Origin: Clostridiales bacterium
Lineage (GTDB): Bacteria > Bacillota > Clostridia > Lachnospirales > Lachnospiraceae
Assembly (NCBI GenBank): GCA_015655075.1
Contig: JAATFT010000093.1
Location: 1-52,853 of the forward strand
Length of the DNA stretch: 52,853 nt
Reading direction: 5' to 3'
The notes under the pieces are model-generated. The model was not told the DNA's origin, did no database searches, and was given only the letters and a program-made list of their open reading frames with translations. How positions within the stretch are numbered: position 1 is the stretch's first letter; every line of letters begins with the position of its first letter. Made by a program: the position numbers and the translations under genes. Shown one piece after another: positions 45,173 to 52,853 of the stretch.

Positions 45173-46078
45173 ATGCCGATTTCAGGTGTCTGGTTACCGA
45201 TAATAACTCCATTTTTAGAGGATAAAATAGACTACAAATCTTACAAGAGAATGATTGATCATTATGCGGATACGGGTATCAGCGGTCTGATTCCTTTAGG
45301 TACAACAGGGGAGATTCCTGTTTTAAGTGATTATGAATTTGAAGAAATGATAGAAAAAACTTTGGAGTATAATAAGAACCGCCTGCCGGTCTATGTGGGC
45401 GTAGGGGGAAATTATACGGCTAAAGTAATTAATAAAATAAAAATTGCCGAAAAATATAAAATTCAGGGAATTCTATCCGTCTGTCCCTACTATAACAGAC
45501 CGAACCAGGCGGGAATTTACGGACATTTTAAGAGTATAGCGGAAGAGACGGCTTTGAATATTATTATATATAATATCCCTTACCGTACCGGTACCAATAT
45601 TGAAAACGAAACCATCTATAAACTGGCGGAATTTGATAATATTGCAGGATTGAAGGATTCCTGCGGGGATATTAAGCAGACTATGGCCTTGCTTTTAAAT
45701 CCGCCTGAGTATTTTTCTATTCTGACCGGTGAAGACATTTTATTTTACGCGACACTTATCTTGGGTGGTCAGGGAGGAATTCTGGCGTCTTCTCATCTAA
45801 AAACAGAACAATTTGTGGACGTATATAAAAAAATAAAGGAAAATGATCATCAGGCAGCCTTTGAAACCTGGAAACAGCTTTATAATTTTATTCCTCTTTT
45901 ATTTAAGGAGCCTAACCCGGCCCCTGTTAAATACTGCTTAAAGGAGCTGGGGCTGATTGATTCTTCCGAATTAAGACTTCCCTTAACGCAAATATCGGAG
46001 CCGTTAAAGGAAAAACTGGACCGTGTTTTACAATTAAAAGATGCCAAAAAAAGAAGGATAGAATTATTGAAAGTTTAA
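45173..46078 (+). CDS. dapA: Dihydrodipicolinate synthase family aldolase
   Basis: 301 residues of the class I aldolase DapA/NanA family. Motifs: 'LIPLGTTGEIPVL' (pyruvate carboxylate binding), 'IIIYNIPYRTGTNI' with the catalytic Tyr, and 'IAGLKDSCGD' with the Schiff-base Lys. The AGGAGG site lies close to the ATG. True DapA in lysine synthesis or a sugar-acid aldolase are both possible. There is no neighbouring lysine gene, so the symbol is tentative; the fold and catalytic residues are secure. Confidence 0.85.
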   Translation: MPISGVWLPIITPFLEDKIDYKSYKRMIDHYADTGISGLIPLGTTGEIPVLSDYEFEEMIEKTLEYNKNRLPVYVGVGGNYTAKVINKIKIAEKYKIQGILSVCPYYNRPNQAGIYGHFKSIAEETALNIIIYNIPYRTGTNIENETIYKLAEFDNIAGLKDSCGDIKQTMALLLNPPEYFSILTGEDILFYATLILGGQGGILASSHLKTEQFVDVYKKIKENDHQAAFETWKQLYNFIPLLFKEPNPAPVKYCLKELGLIDSSELRLPLTQISEPLKEKLDRVLQLKDAKKRRIELLKV

Positions 46079-46121
46079 TTTCCGGCATCAATAATAGGCC
46101 TTTGCGGGGTAAATTATTGTG

Positions 46122-46532
46122 TTATGGCTGTTCTGACTTATCTACGTAGACTTGGCAGGCTGCCTTATAACTGATATGAATTTGTTTCCCGTCAAGTTCC
46201 AGGGTGAAGGGGCCTTCATATGCTCCAATCCCAATTACAGTAACAAGACTTCCGATTTTGATCCCTAAAGACTGAAGATAATCCAATAATTCTTTTTCCT
46301 CCGACACCCGGCGGATATGGGAAGATTCCCCCTGGGCAAGCTGTACCAGAGGCTTAAGAGAAGCTTTTTCTATTTGTCCGTCGGCATGGGGGATCGCGCT
46401 GCCATGGGGACAGTAAGCCGGATAGTTTAAGAACTTATCAAGCCTTCCGGTAAGGCGCGGCGGTGTAATGTGCTCCAGAAGCTCGGCATCCTCATGGGCT
46501 TCACTCCAGGAATAGCCTATACACTTATCCTC
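46122..46532 (-). pseudogene. DtxR/MntR-family regulator, C-terminal fragment
   Basis: Open reading from about 46532 down to the stop at 46122 gives 'GYSWSEAHEDAELLEH', 'YPAYCPHGSAIP' and a FeoA-like SH3 domain ('LGIKIGSLVTVIGIGAYEG'). These are the dimer/metal-binding and SH3 parts of a DtxR-type metal regulator. The N-terminal winged helix is missing: the sequence upstream is the end of an ABC permease gene. The only start codon is a GTG at 46307. I read it as a fragment left by a deletion. Confidence 0.65.
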
Positions 46533-47164
46533 TTCTGATAAGTCCTGACCGCAACGGACAGTATAAAACAGATGATAAAATAAGTTGCGGCAAGGAAGGC
46601 AAACAGGGACATAATCTCTCCCGCGGTAACCGCCCTTCCCATAACAATATCCGTATTTCTTGAAAGTTCGGCTATATCCACGGCTTTCAGATAAGCGGTG
46701 TCCTTTATAACGGTAATCATCTGGGATAAAACCGATGGAATAATCTTTTTATAGGTTTGGGGCAGAATAATGTAGCGCAACATCTGGGGAAAATTAAAAC
46801 CCTGGGAAAGAGCTGCCTCAAACTGGCCATGGGGAATTCCGTTCAGGCCGCCCCGGATAATTTCCGCCATTACGGCGGAGGTAAATAGAGTGAAAGCCAA
46901 TATTTCTTTAGTCAATACATTTCCCGGTATTATGAACCGGAAGAAAAAGATCCATAATATATTGGGGGTACACCGGAAAAATTCGATGTAGGCACCTACA
47001 ATTTTCACCAAAGGCAATAAGGGACCCTTGCCGTAATTGCGGATGACGGCAAGCAGGGTGCCGGCAATTATGCTTAAAATAATGGTAAAGACGGAGATAA
47101 ACAAGGTTAGCCTTAAGCCGTCCAGCATGAAAAGCACATTGGATTTTGTGAATATTTCATTCAT
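46517..47164 (-). CDS. Polar amino-acid ABC transporter permease (second)
   Basis: 215 residues, HisM/GlnP type, with about five membrane spans and the EAA loop 'GIPHGQFEAALSQGFNFPQMLRYIILPQ' near residues 115-140. The ATG overlaps the preceding permease stop by 4 bp. Its last codons run into the DtxR-like fragment, so the extreme C-terminus may be altered. It forms a heterodimeric channel with the permease at 47161-47877. Confidence 0.88.
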   Translation of the reverse strand: MNEIFTKSNVLFMLDGLRLTLFISVFTIILSIIAGTLLAVIRNYGKGPLLPLVKIVGAYIEFFRCTPNILWIFFFRFIIPGNVLTKEILAFTLFTSAVMAEIIRGGLNGIPHGQFEAALSQGFNFPQMLRYIILPQTYKKIIPSVLSQMITVIKDTAYLKAVDIAELSRNTDIVMGRAVTAGEIMSLFAFLAATYFIICFILSVAVRTYQKRISV

Positions 47165-47877
47165 ACGTCTGCCTCCATACCGTTATTTATTTTTTTCTGC
47201 GACGGAACCTGTTTTGCCTTTTGCTCCAGCCAGGCGGTAAGTTTCGTCAGAGGAAAGCATAGAATAAAATACAGAAGGCCGGCGCTTAAATATCCCTGAT
47301 AAAAAAAACCGTTATTTCCCGCCCACGATTTGGCGTAATACATAATGTCCATTCCGGCAATCATGGCAAGGACGGAAGTATTTTTTACCAGGTTCATGGC
47401 CTGATTGGTTAAAGGCGGCAGGGTAATTTTCAGGGTCTGGGGGAGTACAATGTAGCCCATAACCTGTATATGGCCGAAGCCCTGTGACTCGGCCGCTTCC
47501 ACCTGCCCCTTTGGAACAGCTTCAATACCGCTTCTGACTACTTCTGCAATGTAGGCGCCGTGATACAAACCCACACCCAATATGCCGACCATCAGATCAG
47601 GTATTCTCACACCGATAAAGGGCAGTCCGAAGGAATAGAAGAATACCTGTACCACCAAGGGTGTATTCTGAAAGAATTCCACATAGATTCTTGCAATCCA
47701 CGGGAGAATTTTTATCTTAACGGAGGACAGCACACCAAAGAGGATGCCAAGTGCCAAAGCTATAAGCAGTCCCAGCAGGGCAACGATTAGAGTGGTTCTC
47801 ATGCCGGCTAAAAATTGATCGAAGTCACCAAATAACTGCATCCAGCGCCTAATACTAAATAATTTTGTCATATCCAC
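47161..47877 (-). CDS. Polar amino-acid ABC transporter permease (first)
   Basis: 238 residues, GlnP/GltJ type. Five membrane spans, 'YVEFFQNTPLVVQVFF' and the EAA loop 'AVPKGQVEAAESQGFGHIQVMGYIVLPQ' are typical of glutamate/aspartate/glutamine importers. The unusually placed C-terminus ends in a basic tail. The gene lies between the binding protein and the second permease, with a GGTGTGG-rich region before the ATG. Confidence 0.88.
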   Translation of the reverse strand: MDMTKLFSIRRWMQLFGDFDQFLAGMRTTLIVALLGLLIALALGILFGVLSSVKIKILPWIARIYVEFFQNTPLVVQVFFYSFGLPFIGVRIPDLMVGILGVGLYHGAYIAEVVRSGIEAVPKGQVEAAESQGFGHIQVMGYIVLPQTLKITLPPLTNQAMNLVKNTSVLAMIAGMDIMYYAKSWAGNNGFFYQGYLSAGLLYFILCFPLTKLTAWLEQKAKQVPSQKKINNGMEADV

Positions 47878-47906
47878 ACCACCTTTGGTCTGCCTTCCGG
47901 CAGATT

Positions 47907-48710
47907 TTAATTCAGATTGTACTTTGCTTTATAGGTATCCATTCTTCCGTCTGCTATCATATCCGTGATTACTTTGTCGACCAGTTCGGTAAGCTCCTTA
48001 TTTTCAAGCTTGGTAGCGGCACCGTAATCCTGCTCGGCAAAACGGTCTTCCAGCAGGAATGTAGTATCATCCGCATAACTTGACAGTATGCCGCGGTCCA
48101 CGGAAAATATGTCGATATTGCCGGAAGAGAGGGCTACTTTAATGCTGGGATAGGTATCAAATTCCTTAAAAGTTACGGAAATATTTTTATCAGCCAGATA
48201 TTCCGTTACGGCATCTTTCGTGGTAGCCGCATTGGAAACACCGATTACCTTGCCGTCTAAATCGGCCGTTTGTGTAATGCCGGAATCCTTTAATGCTAAA
48301 AATCCAACGGCGTCCGTATAGTAGGGTGTCGAAAAATTCCAGCTCTCTTTTCTATCATCCGTAATCGTAAAAGTGGCAAGGACCACGTCAATTTCTCCAT
48401 TGTCCAGCAAAGGTCCTCTTGTTGTGGCATTTACGCCGGTGAATTCAACCTTTTCTTTGGCTTCTTCCGCGGAACAGTCAAAAAGCTCTGCGGCAATTTC
48501 ATATGCAATATCGATTTCCAATCCCTCGTAAGTATTTGTATCCGGATTCAGGTAACCAAAATTTAAAACATCCTGTTTGCAGCCGACTTTTAATACACCT
48601 GCTTTTTGGATGGCGGCAACCGTATCGGATTTACCTTTGCAGCCTGTCAATGCCAGCAGGAGCACGGATGCCAGAACCAATACGGATACTTTCCTGGTTG
48701 TTTGTTTCAT
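47907..48710 (-). CDS. Polar amino-acid-binding lipoprotein
   Basis: 267 residues. Lipoprotein signal with 'LASVLLLALTGCKGK' (lipobox LTGC). The family 3 solute-binding fold has 'VLKVGCKQDVLNFGYLNPDTNTYEGLEIDIAYEIA', 'VVLATFTITDDRKESWNFSTPYYTD' and 'GKVIGVSNAATTKDAV'. The profile resembles glutamate/aspartate-binding PEB1 and GltI. An AAGGAGG site precedes the ATG. It is located between the ATPase and the permeases of the same operon. Confidence 0.9.
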   Translation of the reverse strand: MKQTTRKVSVLVLASVLLLALTGCKGKSDTVAAIQKAGVLKVGCKQDVLNFGYLNPDTNTYEGLEIDIAYEIAAELFDCSAEEAKEKVEFTGVNATTRGPLLDNGEIDVVLATFTITDDRKESWNFSTPYYTDAVGFLALKDSGITQTADLDGKVIGVSNAATTKDAVTEYLADKNISVTFKEFDTYPSIKVALSSGNIDIFSVDRGILSSYADDTTFLLEDRFAEQDYGAATKLENKELTELVDKVITDMIADGRMDTYKAKYNLN

Positions 48711-48837
48711 AAAATAACCTCCTTTTTTATTATGTATAGTTGTATTTTAACCGGCTCATTTAAGTCAACTGCCGGTTATGTTATGGCAAGGATAGCAGGA
48801 TTCTCTCCCTCTGGGTTTTTCTTTTATTTTACTAAGT

Positions 48838-49560
48838 TCAGTGCAGAATTTTACTTAAGAAGATTTTAGTTCTTTCATTTTCAGGATTTTTAAAGAAATG
48901 TTCGGGAGTACCGGTTTCAATAATTTTTCCCTCATCCATAAAGATTACTCTGTCCGCAACCTGTCTTGCAAAACCCATTTCATGGGTGACACAGACCATG
49001 GTAATATTTTCCTTGGACAGACCGATCATAACATCTAATACCTCCTGTACCATCTCCGGGTCCAGGGCGCTGGTAGGTTCGTCAAACAGAATTATTTTCT
49101 GCCTGGTGGTAAGGGCCCTGGCAATGGCGACCCTTTGCTGCTGCCCTCCCGAGAGAGTGTGGGGATATTCTTCCGCCTTGTCGGCAAGGCCTACCCGGAT
49201 TAAGTACTCCATAGCAATCTCTTTTGCCTTGTCGGCGGGTATTTTTTGCAATTTCACAGGCGCTAAGGTCAGATTCTTAAGAACCGTCATATGGGGATAC
49301 AGGTTAAACTGCTGGAATACCATGGCGGAAGTGCTTTTGGCCATTTGAGTTTTATTTTTTCTGGTAAGCTCCTGATTGTCTACATATACGGTTCCGGAGG
49401 AAGGCTCCTCCAGATAATTCATACACCGTATCAGGGTGCTTTTGCCGCTGCCGCTGGGGCCTATAATAACCAGCTTTTCACCGCTTTTTACATGAAGATC
49501 AATGTCTTTTAAAACGTGAAGGTTTCCAAAATATTTATTCAAGTTTTCTATTTTTATCAT
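48838..49560 (-). CDS. Polar amino-acid ABC transporter ATPase (GlnQ-like)
   Basis: 240 residues. Walker A '[15 protein letters not shown]', Q-loop '[15 protein letters not shown]', signature '[15 protein letters not shown]', Walker B '[16 protein letters not shown]' and switch His in '[17 protein letters not shown]' are all present. It is the first gene of the operon, with GAGGTG before the ATG, a perfect consensus promoter at 49641-49669 and a leader hairpin between them. Confidence 0.93.
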   Translation of the reverse strand: MIKIENLNKYFGNLHVLKDIDLHVKSGEKLVIIGPSGSGKSTLIRCMNYLEEPSSGTVYVDNQELTRKNKTQMAKSTSAMVFQQFNLYPHMTVLKNLTLAPVKLQKIPADKAKEIAMEYLIRVGLADKAEEYPHTLSGGQQQRVAIARALTTRQKIILFDEPTSALDPEMVQEVLDVMIGLSKENITMVCVTHEMGFARQVADRVIFMDEGKIIETGTPEHFFKNPENERTKIFLSKILH

Positions 49561-49584
49561 GTTGCTTCACCTCTTTTCGATAAA

Positions 49585-49616
49585 CAAAAAGAGCGCCTGA
49601 ATAATAAGCGTTCTTG
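49585..49616 (-). terminator. Leader hairpin of the amino-acid transporter operon
   Basis: On the minus strand AAGAACGCTT pairs imperfectly with AGGCGCTCTT around a 7-nt loop and is followed by TTT and G/T-rich sequence. It lies shortly after the predicted start of transcription and could act as a weak terminator or attenuator. Confidence 0.35.
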
Positions 49617-49640
49617 CTTGAAACGTATTTATATTTAAAC

Positions 49641-49669
49641 ATTATATCGGCATTATGAGAGGATGTCAA
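49641..49669 (-). promoter_or_regulatory. Consensus sigma-A promoter of the amino-acid transporter operon
   Basis: Reading the minus strand: TTGACA (49664-49669), 17 bp, TATAAT (49641-49646), a perfect match to consensus. Confidence 0.8.
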
Positions 49670-49823
49670 CTAAAATATAGTAAAAAATTAGTAGATATAA
49701 TAGCAGGTTATTACATAACGGCCCCGGACTCTGGATAAATAACTATGACGGGAGAAACATTAAAACTTTTAAATCTTATTGCAAATATGAATATTTGGGA
49801 TGCAGGAGAAGGTATGTACGGGG

Positions 49824-49925
49824 GCCGTTGGATTCAGTGATTACCGGGTGTTTACCAAAATGTTTAAAAATTACGCGGGTATGACTCCTTCCCAATATAA
49901 GAACCATCTTCCGAAAGGGCTTTAA
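49824..49925 (+). pseudogene. AraC-family C-terminal remnant
   Basis: One frame reads 'AVGFSDYRVFTKMFKNYAG' and then 'MTPSQYKNH' to a TAA at 49923-49925, the last helix and end of an AraC HTH domain. No upstream coding sequence fits the same gene, so only the tail remains. It lies between the transporter promoter and the IbrB-like gene. Confidence 0.6.
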
Positions 49926-49946
49926 AACAATTCATAGAAAGGATTT

Positions 49947-50621
49947 TTATTTATAATATTTGTGCTCAAACTCCGTCCACGACTTAGAAAAAGTGTGGTT
50001 CTGAAAGGTTTCTTTCAAACCGCTGATTTGTTTGAGACGGATAATTTCATCCACTTCCATGCCTAAATTCCTGCTGATTTTTTCATCGCTCCAGCCCATT
50101 TTCGTCAGGGTTACAATGATATCACTTATTGGCCGGATCTGATGGGTTCCCCGTGCCCGGTTGTGCCGGATGGTAGATCCGATGCGTTCATCCAGCGGCT
50201 TATAGATAACGGACAGAGGCAGATAGCCGTGCATTTTTTCTTCGATTTCCCGGTGTTCCCTGCTGATAAGGTTCCGGTGAAATCCGTCGGTAATTTCATA
50301 TTGATTATTGCCAAGGCAGTAGGCCACAATGGGTTGGGTAAAGCCGTCCAGCCGAATGGACGTATATAGCAGTTCCATTTCGGAAGGGGCCACCTTATTG
50401 GGATTGTAATCGTTTGCAAACACGTTTTTAGCCGGAACCCATTGTACTAAATCTACGGGATCGGAAAAAGGCGACATTTCACTCAACGCCCTTCTGATTT
50501 GGTTTAAAGCACGTACTTTCTTCTTTAGTTCCATGGGTTTTAGAATTTGTTTAAGCTGCGAAATACAGCCCTCCAGTTCGGAATTAAAGTCTATGTAAGC
50601 AGAATCAAGGTTTGTATTCAT
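49947..50621 (-). CDS. ParB/sulfiredoxin-fold protein, IbrB-like
   Basis: 224 residues. The central ParB/Srx-type domain has 'WVPAKNVFANDYNPNKVAP', 'LYTSIRLDGFTQPIVAY', 'YEITDGFHRNLIS' and 'IRHNRARGTHQIRPISD'. The C-terminal part is an HTH-like stretch ('MGWSDEKISRNLGMEVDEIIRLKQISGL'). IbrB proteins in E. coli prophages travel with IbrA; their biochemical activity is not established. Its start lies inside the end of the GNAT gene (17-bp overlap), so it belongs to the same operon as the GNAT and IbrA-like genes. Confidence 0.8.
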   Translation of the reverse strand: MNTNLDSAYIDFNSELEGCISQLKQILKPMELKKKVRALNQIRRALSEMSPFSDPVDLVQWVPAKNVFANDYNPNKVAPSEMELLYTSIRLDGFTQPIVAYCLGNNQYEITDGFHRNLISREHREIEEKMHGYLPLSVIYKPLDERIGSTIRHNRARGTHQIRPISDIIVTLTKMGWSDEKISRNLGMEVDEIIRLKQISGLKETFQNHTFSKSWTEFEHKYYK

Positions 50622-51039
50622 GAGAAGCCTCCTGTCGGTTCCAGCAAAGGAACCAGTAGTTTTTTGTGGTCCGGTATATCTTAAAATCGTGTTTTATGTA
50701 GTAATCTCTGATAAATTCAAGGTTAGTGACGGTTCGTATAGGCATGTTTAAGTCCCGGCAATATTCAAAACGGATGTCCGTCAGGACCTTAAAAAGTCCC
50801 CGCCTGCGGTATCGTGCCTCTACATACTCTGTCGTAAACAGGACGTATTCGTCCGGAATCTCCAGAGAAGAAAATGCGATGACTTTGTCCTCTTTTTCAA
50901 TGGTAAACCAAACTTTATCCGGTTTATTCCGCAGGTACGGCATCTGCCGAGTATACCGCTCCTCTGCGAAAAAACGTCCCATTTTGGAATAGAAGAGTGC
51001 ACGGTTGTAATTTCCTTCATAGCATTGAATGTTTTTCAT
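50605..51039 (-). CDS. GNAT-family acetyltransferase in the IbrAB cassette
   Basis: 144 residues. GNAT features: 'FTIEKEDKVIAFSSLEIP', 'YVLFTTEYVEARYRRRGLFKVLTDIRF' with the acetyl-CoA loop R-x-R-R-G-L, and 'IRDYYIKHDFKIYRTTKNYWFL' at the end. I set the start at the ATG 51039 because the stop of the Cys-rich frame upstream overlaps it (ATGA), indicating translational coupling. The frame open to 51084 has no ribosome site. Proteins of this kind accompany IbrA/IbrB genes; the acceptor is unknown. Confidence 0.78.
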   Translation of the reverse strand: MKNIQCYEGNYNRALFYSKMGRFFAEERYTRQMPYLRNKPDKVWFTIEKEDKVIAFSSLEIPDEYVLFTTEYVEARYRRRGLFKVLTDIRFEYCRDLNMPIRTVTNLEFIRDYYIKHDFKIYRTTKNYWFLCWNRQEASHEYKP

Positions 51040-51132
51040 TTTCTGCACCCGTTGCATTTGCCACAACAATAATATGTAAAACAAGTTTCACAGGTTGAAA
51101 GAATCAGTATGTGGCATCCCTTCTCTACTCAT
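51036..51132 (-). other. Cys-rich short frame, apparently frameshifted small gene
   Basis: An ATG at 51130-51132, preceded by GGGAGG, opens a 14-codon frame. A second frame overlaps it and runs to a TGA at 51036 with 'CETCFTYYCCGKCNGCRK', seven cysteines in 18 residues. That TGA overlaps the GNAT ATG. One frameshift would join them into a small zinc-binding-type protein. Sequence error, decay or programmed shift are all possible. Confidence 0.35.
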
Positions 51133-51186
51133 ATTTTCTTTCAACCTCCCGTCATGATGCCGCCCTGGGGCATCTTAGGAATAATA

Positions 51187-51213
51187 AAGTGAATTGTAAA
51201 GCGCAATTCACTT
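51187..51213. other. Perfect hairpin at the end of the IbrA-like gene
   Basis: AAGTGAATTG / CAATTCACTT, 10 bp with a 7-nt loop, overlaps the stop codon at 51208. It has no T run, so it may stabilise or process the mRNA between ibrA and the downstream genes. Confidence 0.4.
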
Positions 51214-52500
51214 AGGAAGAAGCTTTTTGTCCCTGATATCTTCAAGGTGGATCAGATTATGATATTTTTTTCTCAAACGCAATAAGAGATCACGCCCTTT
51301 TTTAGTTTGAGCAAACCCCAATCCTTTCATCCAGAAATCATTTTTTTCGATAGCCCGGGCTACCCGCCGCCAGCTGGGAACCTTTCCCCGGCTTTCGAGA
51401 TGGCGGTCCGCTTCATCGGGGATATCCTCAATACAAATTCCGCTATTATGTTCCCACCATCGGAAAAAGGTTTTAATTTTCAGGTAATAATGATCCCTTA
51501 ATTCAGGAGAATAAAGGCCCAGACTTTCAAGTAAAAATACGGCGTACTGCTGCCAGGTCATTCCCGTGGGTTTTTCTGATTTCATGTTTCCAAGCAAAGA
51601 TGTCCTTGCGTAGATATTCCCGAAATTCACGCCGTGCACCCGGCTTACAACCTTTTCCCATGTTTCGGGTTCCAGCGCCCGGAACTGATCAAGGCCTTTG
51701 CGCTGGTTGTCTCCGTAAGGCTGGCACAAACGCTGCCGGGAAATTTTCACGCCGTTTTTATACATCAGCTCGTAAATCTCATTGAACTCAAGATCAAGCT
51801 TGCTGACAGCCCCCCATATATCTTCGGTTCTCCAATCATATAACGGATAAAATTGATATATTTCGCAATCAGGCTCGGGGGAATGGAGTCTTGTTGTCCA
51901 ACCGTAGTTTTTGAATGTCGTTTTTCTCTTATTGACAATGGTGTTAAAGCGGTTCAGGCTTTCGTCGCTTCGGATAGCGATTCCTATTGCAACCGGAGCA
52001 CCGGCCTGTTTCTGAAACCATTTGCTGAATTCATAGGTAAAGTCCTCAAACTCCATGCCTTTATGAAACCAGGTCCACTCTTTGGGATAGTTGCATTCGT
52101 TGACGATGCATTCAAAAGCGGGCATATCCCGAACCCATTTATCCCGTTCATTATAATCCCAGCAGATCCATGTGGGCTGGATAACGGATACCGCATTGCG
52201 CAGTGACAGCGGCATACAGCACCAGTAAAAGTGTTCCACCACATCGGATGTGATTTCCCTTAACCGTTTAACGTGCTCAATAGTCGCATGGTACTGAGAT
52301 TCTAAATCAATATACATTACGCTGAACTTCCGCCCTTGCTTTCGGGCAATATCCGCACATAGCTGGAGCATGACGGAGGAGTCCTTCCCCCCTGATACGC
52401 AAAGATAAAGATATGAAAAATTAGAAAAAATAATATTAAACCTCTTCCTGGCCGCAGTCAGGACGTCTTCATTCGTATATATTTTTGAAATTAGGGACAC
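51208..52500 (-). CDS. PAPS-reductase-like ATP pyrophosphatase, IbrA-like (DUF3440)
   Basis: 430 residues. An N-type ATP pyrophosphatase PP-loop 'LCVSGGKDSSVMLQLCADI' is near residue 34, followed by 'MYIDLESQYHATIEHVKRL' and 'IAIRSDESLNRF', then the DUF3440 C-terminal region with 'YPLYDWRTEDIWGAV' and 'RLCQPYGDNQRKGLDQF'. The fold activates a substrate by adenylation, as in PAPS reductase and DndC. The target here is unknown. The start is a GTG at 52498-52500; the frame stays open about 14 codons further upstream without an ATG. A perfect consensus promoter lies 155 bp upstream. It is the first large gene of the cassette. Confidence 0.83.
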   Translation of the reverse strand: MSLISKIYTNEDVLTAARKRFNIIFSNFSYLYLCVSGGKDSSVMLQLCADIARKQGRKFSVMYIDLESQYHATIEHVKRLREITSDVVEHFYWCCMPLSLRNAVSVIQPTWICWDYNERDKWVRDMPAFECIVNECNYPKEWTWFHKGMEFEDFTYEFSKWFQKQAGAPVAIGIAIRSDESLNRFNTIVNKRKTTFKNYGWTTRLHSPEPDCEIYQFYPLYDWRTEDIWGAVSKLDLEFNEIYELMYKNGVKISRQRLCQPYGDNQRKGLDQFRALEPETWEKVVSRVHGVNFGNIYARTSLLGNMKSEKPTGMTWQQYAVFLLESLGLYSPELRDHYYLKIKTFFRWWEHNSGICIEDIPDEADRHLESRGKVPSWRRVARAIEKNDFWMKGLGFAQTKKGRDLLLRLRKKYHNLIHLEDIRDKKLLPK

Positions 52501-52538
52501 CTTCTTTGCCGTGGATGGATTTTTTGAATTTTTATGTC

Positions 52539-52634
52539 TTAATAATCAATAACCGGTGACGATTCGTAAGCTTCCATTCTCTTTTCGTAGTAATTGGTTG
52601 CGATATTCCCTTCCTTAGAATTGATTTCTTTCAT
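52539..52634 (-). CDS. Possible 31-residue leader ORF before ibrA
   Basis: ATG at 52634 to TAA at 52539, 31 residues beginning 'MKEINSKEGNIATNYYEKRM'. The composition is protein-like, but there is no Shine-Dalgarno sequence, and the ATG is only about 20 bases from the predicted start of transcription. It may be a leader peptide, a phage-type small protein or chance. Confidence 0.3.
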   Translation of the reverse strand: MKEINSKEGNIATNYYEKRMEAYESSPVIDY

Positions 52635-52654
52635 TCATTATAAATTGTAATTAT

Positions 52655-52683
52655 ATTATATAAGTATTAATATGGGATGTCAA
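52655..52683 (-). promoter_or_regulatory. Consensus sigma-A promoter of the IbrAB cassette
   Basis: Reading the minus strand: TTGACA (52678-52683), 17 bp, TATAAT (52655-52660), a perfect consensus match. The leader to the ibrA GTG is about 150 nt. Confidence 0.8.
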
Positions 52684-52713
52684 TATGGCGGTTGCCTTAA
52701 GTTTTCGCAGATG

Positions 52714-52837
52714 TTACAGTTCAGCCTTGCGGCTGAATTGTAACAAAGGATGCACAGAAATTATGCAGAATGCATAATTTCGCGCACACATGTCTCGGGT
52801 TTTGTGTGACTTTCGCTTCACTCCACTCACACAAAAC
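52714..52837. repeat. Cluster of three strong hairpins at the window end
   Basis: 52714-52743: TTACAGTTCAGCC / GGCTGAATTGTAA. 52757-52781: GAAATTATGCA / TGCATAATTTC. 52799-52837: GTTTTGTGTGA / TCACACAAAAC. Three stems in a row without coding potential look like part of a palindromic dispersed element that continues past the window. Confidence 0.5.
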
Positions 52838-52853
52838 ACCTCGCAGTACCATA

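Noticed and set aside
44976..45203. Plus-strand frame of 75 codons before the DapA-family gene
   Set aside because: It runs through the three-hairpin repeat element, has a TTG start without a ribosome site, and overlaps the start of the real gene in another frame.

Overview
The window looks like a chromosomal segment of an anaerobic, glycan-degrading Firmicute, most likely a Lachnospiraceae-type Clostridium relative. The evidence is low-to-moderate GC with AT-rich spacers, strong AGGAGG ribosome sites, near-consensus sigma-A promoters, many glycoside hydrolases with sugar ABC/PTS systems, RpiR and AraC regulators, and a clostridial-type nitrogenase gene order with nifI1-nifI2 between the H and D genes. 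The species call is inference; no rRNA or other marker is present.

Layout. (1) 1-5.9 kb is glycan use: the end of a GH38 alpha-mannosidase, a ROK kinase, a SIS sugar-phosphate isomerase, a sugar ABC permease pair whose first member has lost its N-terminus, and a GH43 xylosidase/arabinofuranosidase. (2) 5.9-8.2 kb holds ribosomal protein L25/Ctc and an HTH plus PBP_like regulator of the molybdate-sensing type. (3) 8.3-16.9 kb is an iron-only nitrogenase operon: anfH, nifI1, nifI2, anfD, anfG, anfK, a NifB-like protein that has lost two of its three radical-SAM cysteines, an unknown repeat protein with a Cys-rich tail, and anfO. Upstream are a consensus promoter, a palindromic operator candidate and a terminator-like hairpin in the leader. 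(4) 17.1-20.2 kb is a complete GH38 alpha-mannosidase. (5) 20.4-33.3 kb is a peptidoglycan-sugar recycling operon: murQ, sugar ABC importer, anmK, double GNAT, variant PIG-L deacetylase, nagZ, BadF-type kinase, namZ (DUF1343), and a convergent MurR/RpiR regulator. (6) 33.9-36.3 kb is melA with a divergent AraC regulator. (7) 36.5-38 kb has L-lactate dehydrogenase and a decayed nucleotidyltransferase. (8) 38.3-43.5 kb is a PTS EIIBC, RpiR regulator, M81 peptidase and degenerate M24 peptidase cluster. (9) 43.6-49.7 kb has an AraC regulator abutting a palindromic element, a DapA-family aldolase, and a minus-strand polar amino-acid ABC transporter followed by a decayed DtxR-family regulator. (10) 49.8-52.7 kb is a minus-strand IbrA/IbrB-type cassette (PAPS-reductase-like ATPase, GNAT, ParB-like) behind a perfect consensus promoter.

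How the genes fit together. The nitrogenase block is the most unusual part. It carries the structural genes and the PII switch-off pair, but its only cofactor-assembly gene is a NifB lacking an intact radical-SAM site. A functional NifB must therefore be encoded elsewhere, or this paralogue has a carrier or insertion role. The recycling operon would import muropeptide-derived sugars, split them inside the cell with NagZ and NamZ, phosphorylate them with AnmK and the BadF-type kinase, and convert MurNAc-6-P with MurQ. Several dispersed palindromic repeats and gene remnants show that the spacers between these blocks are actively remodelled.
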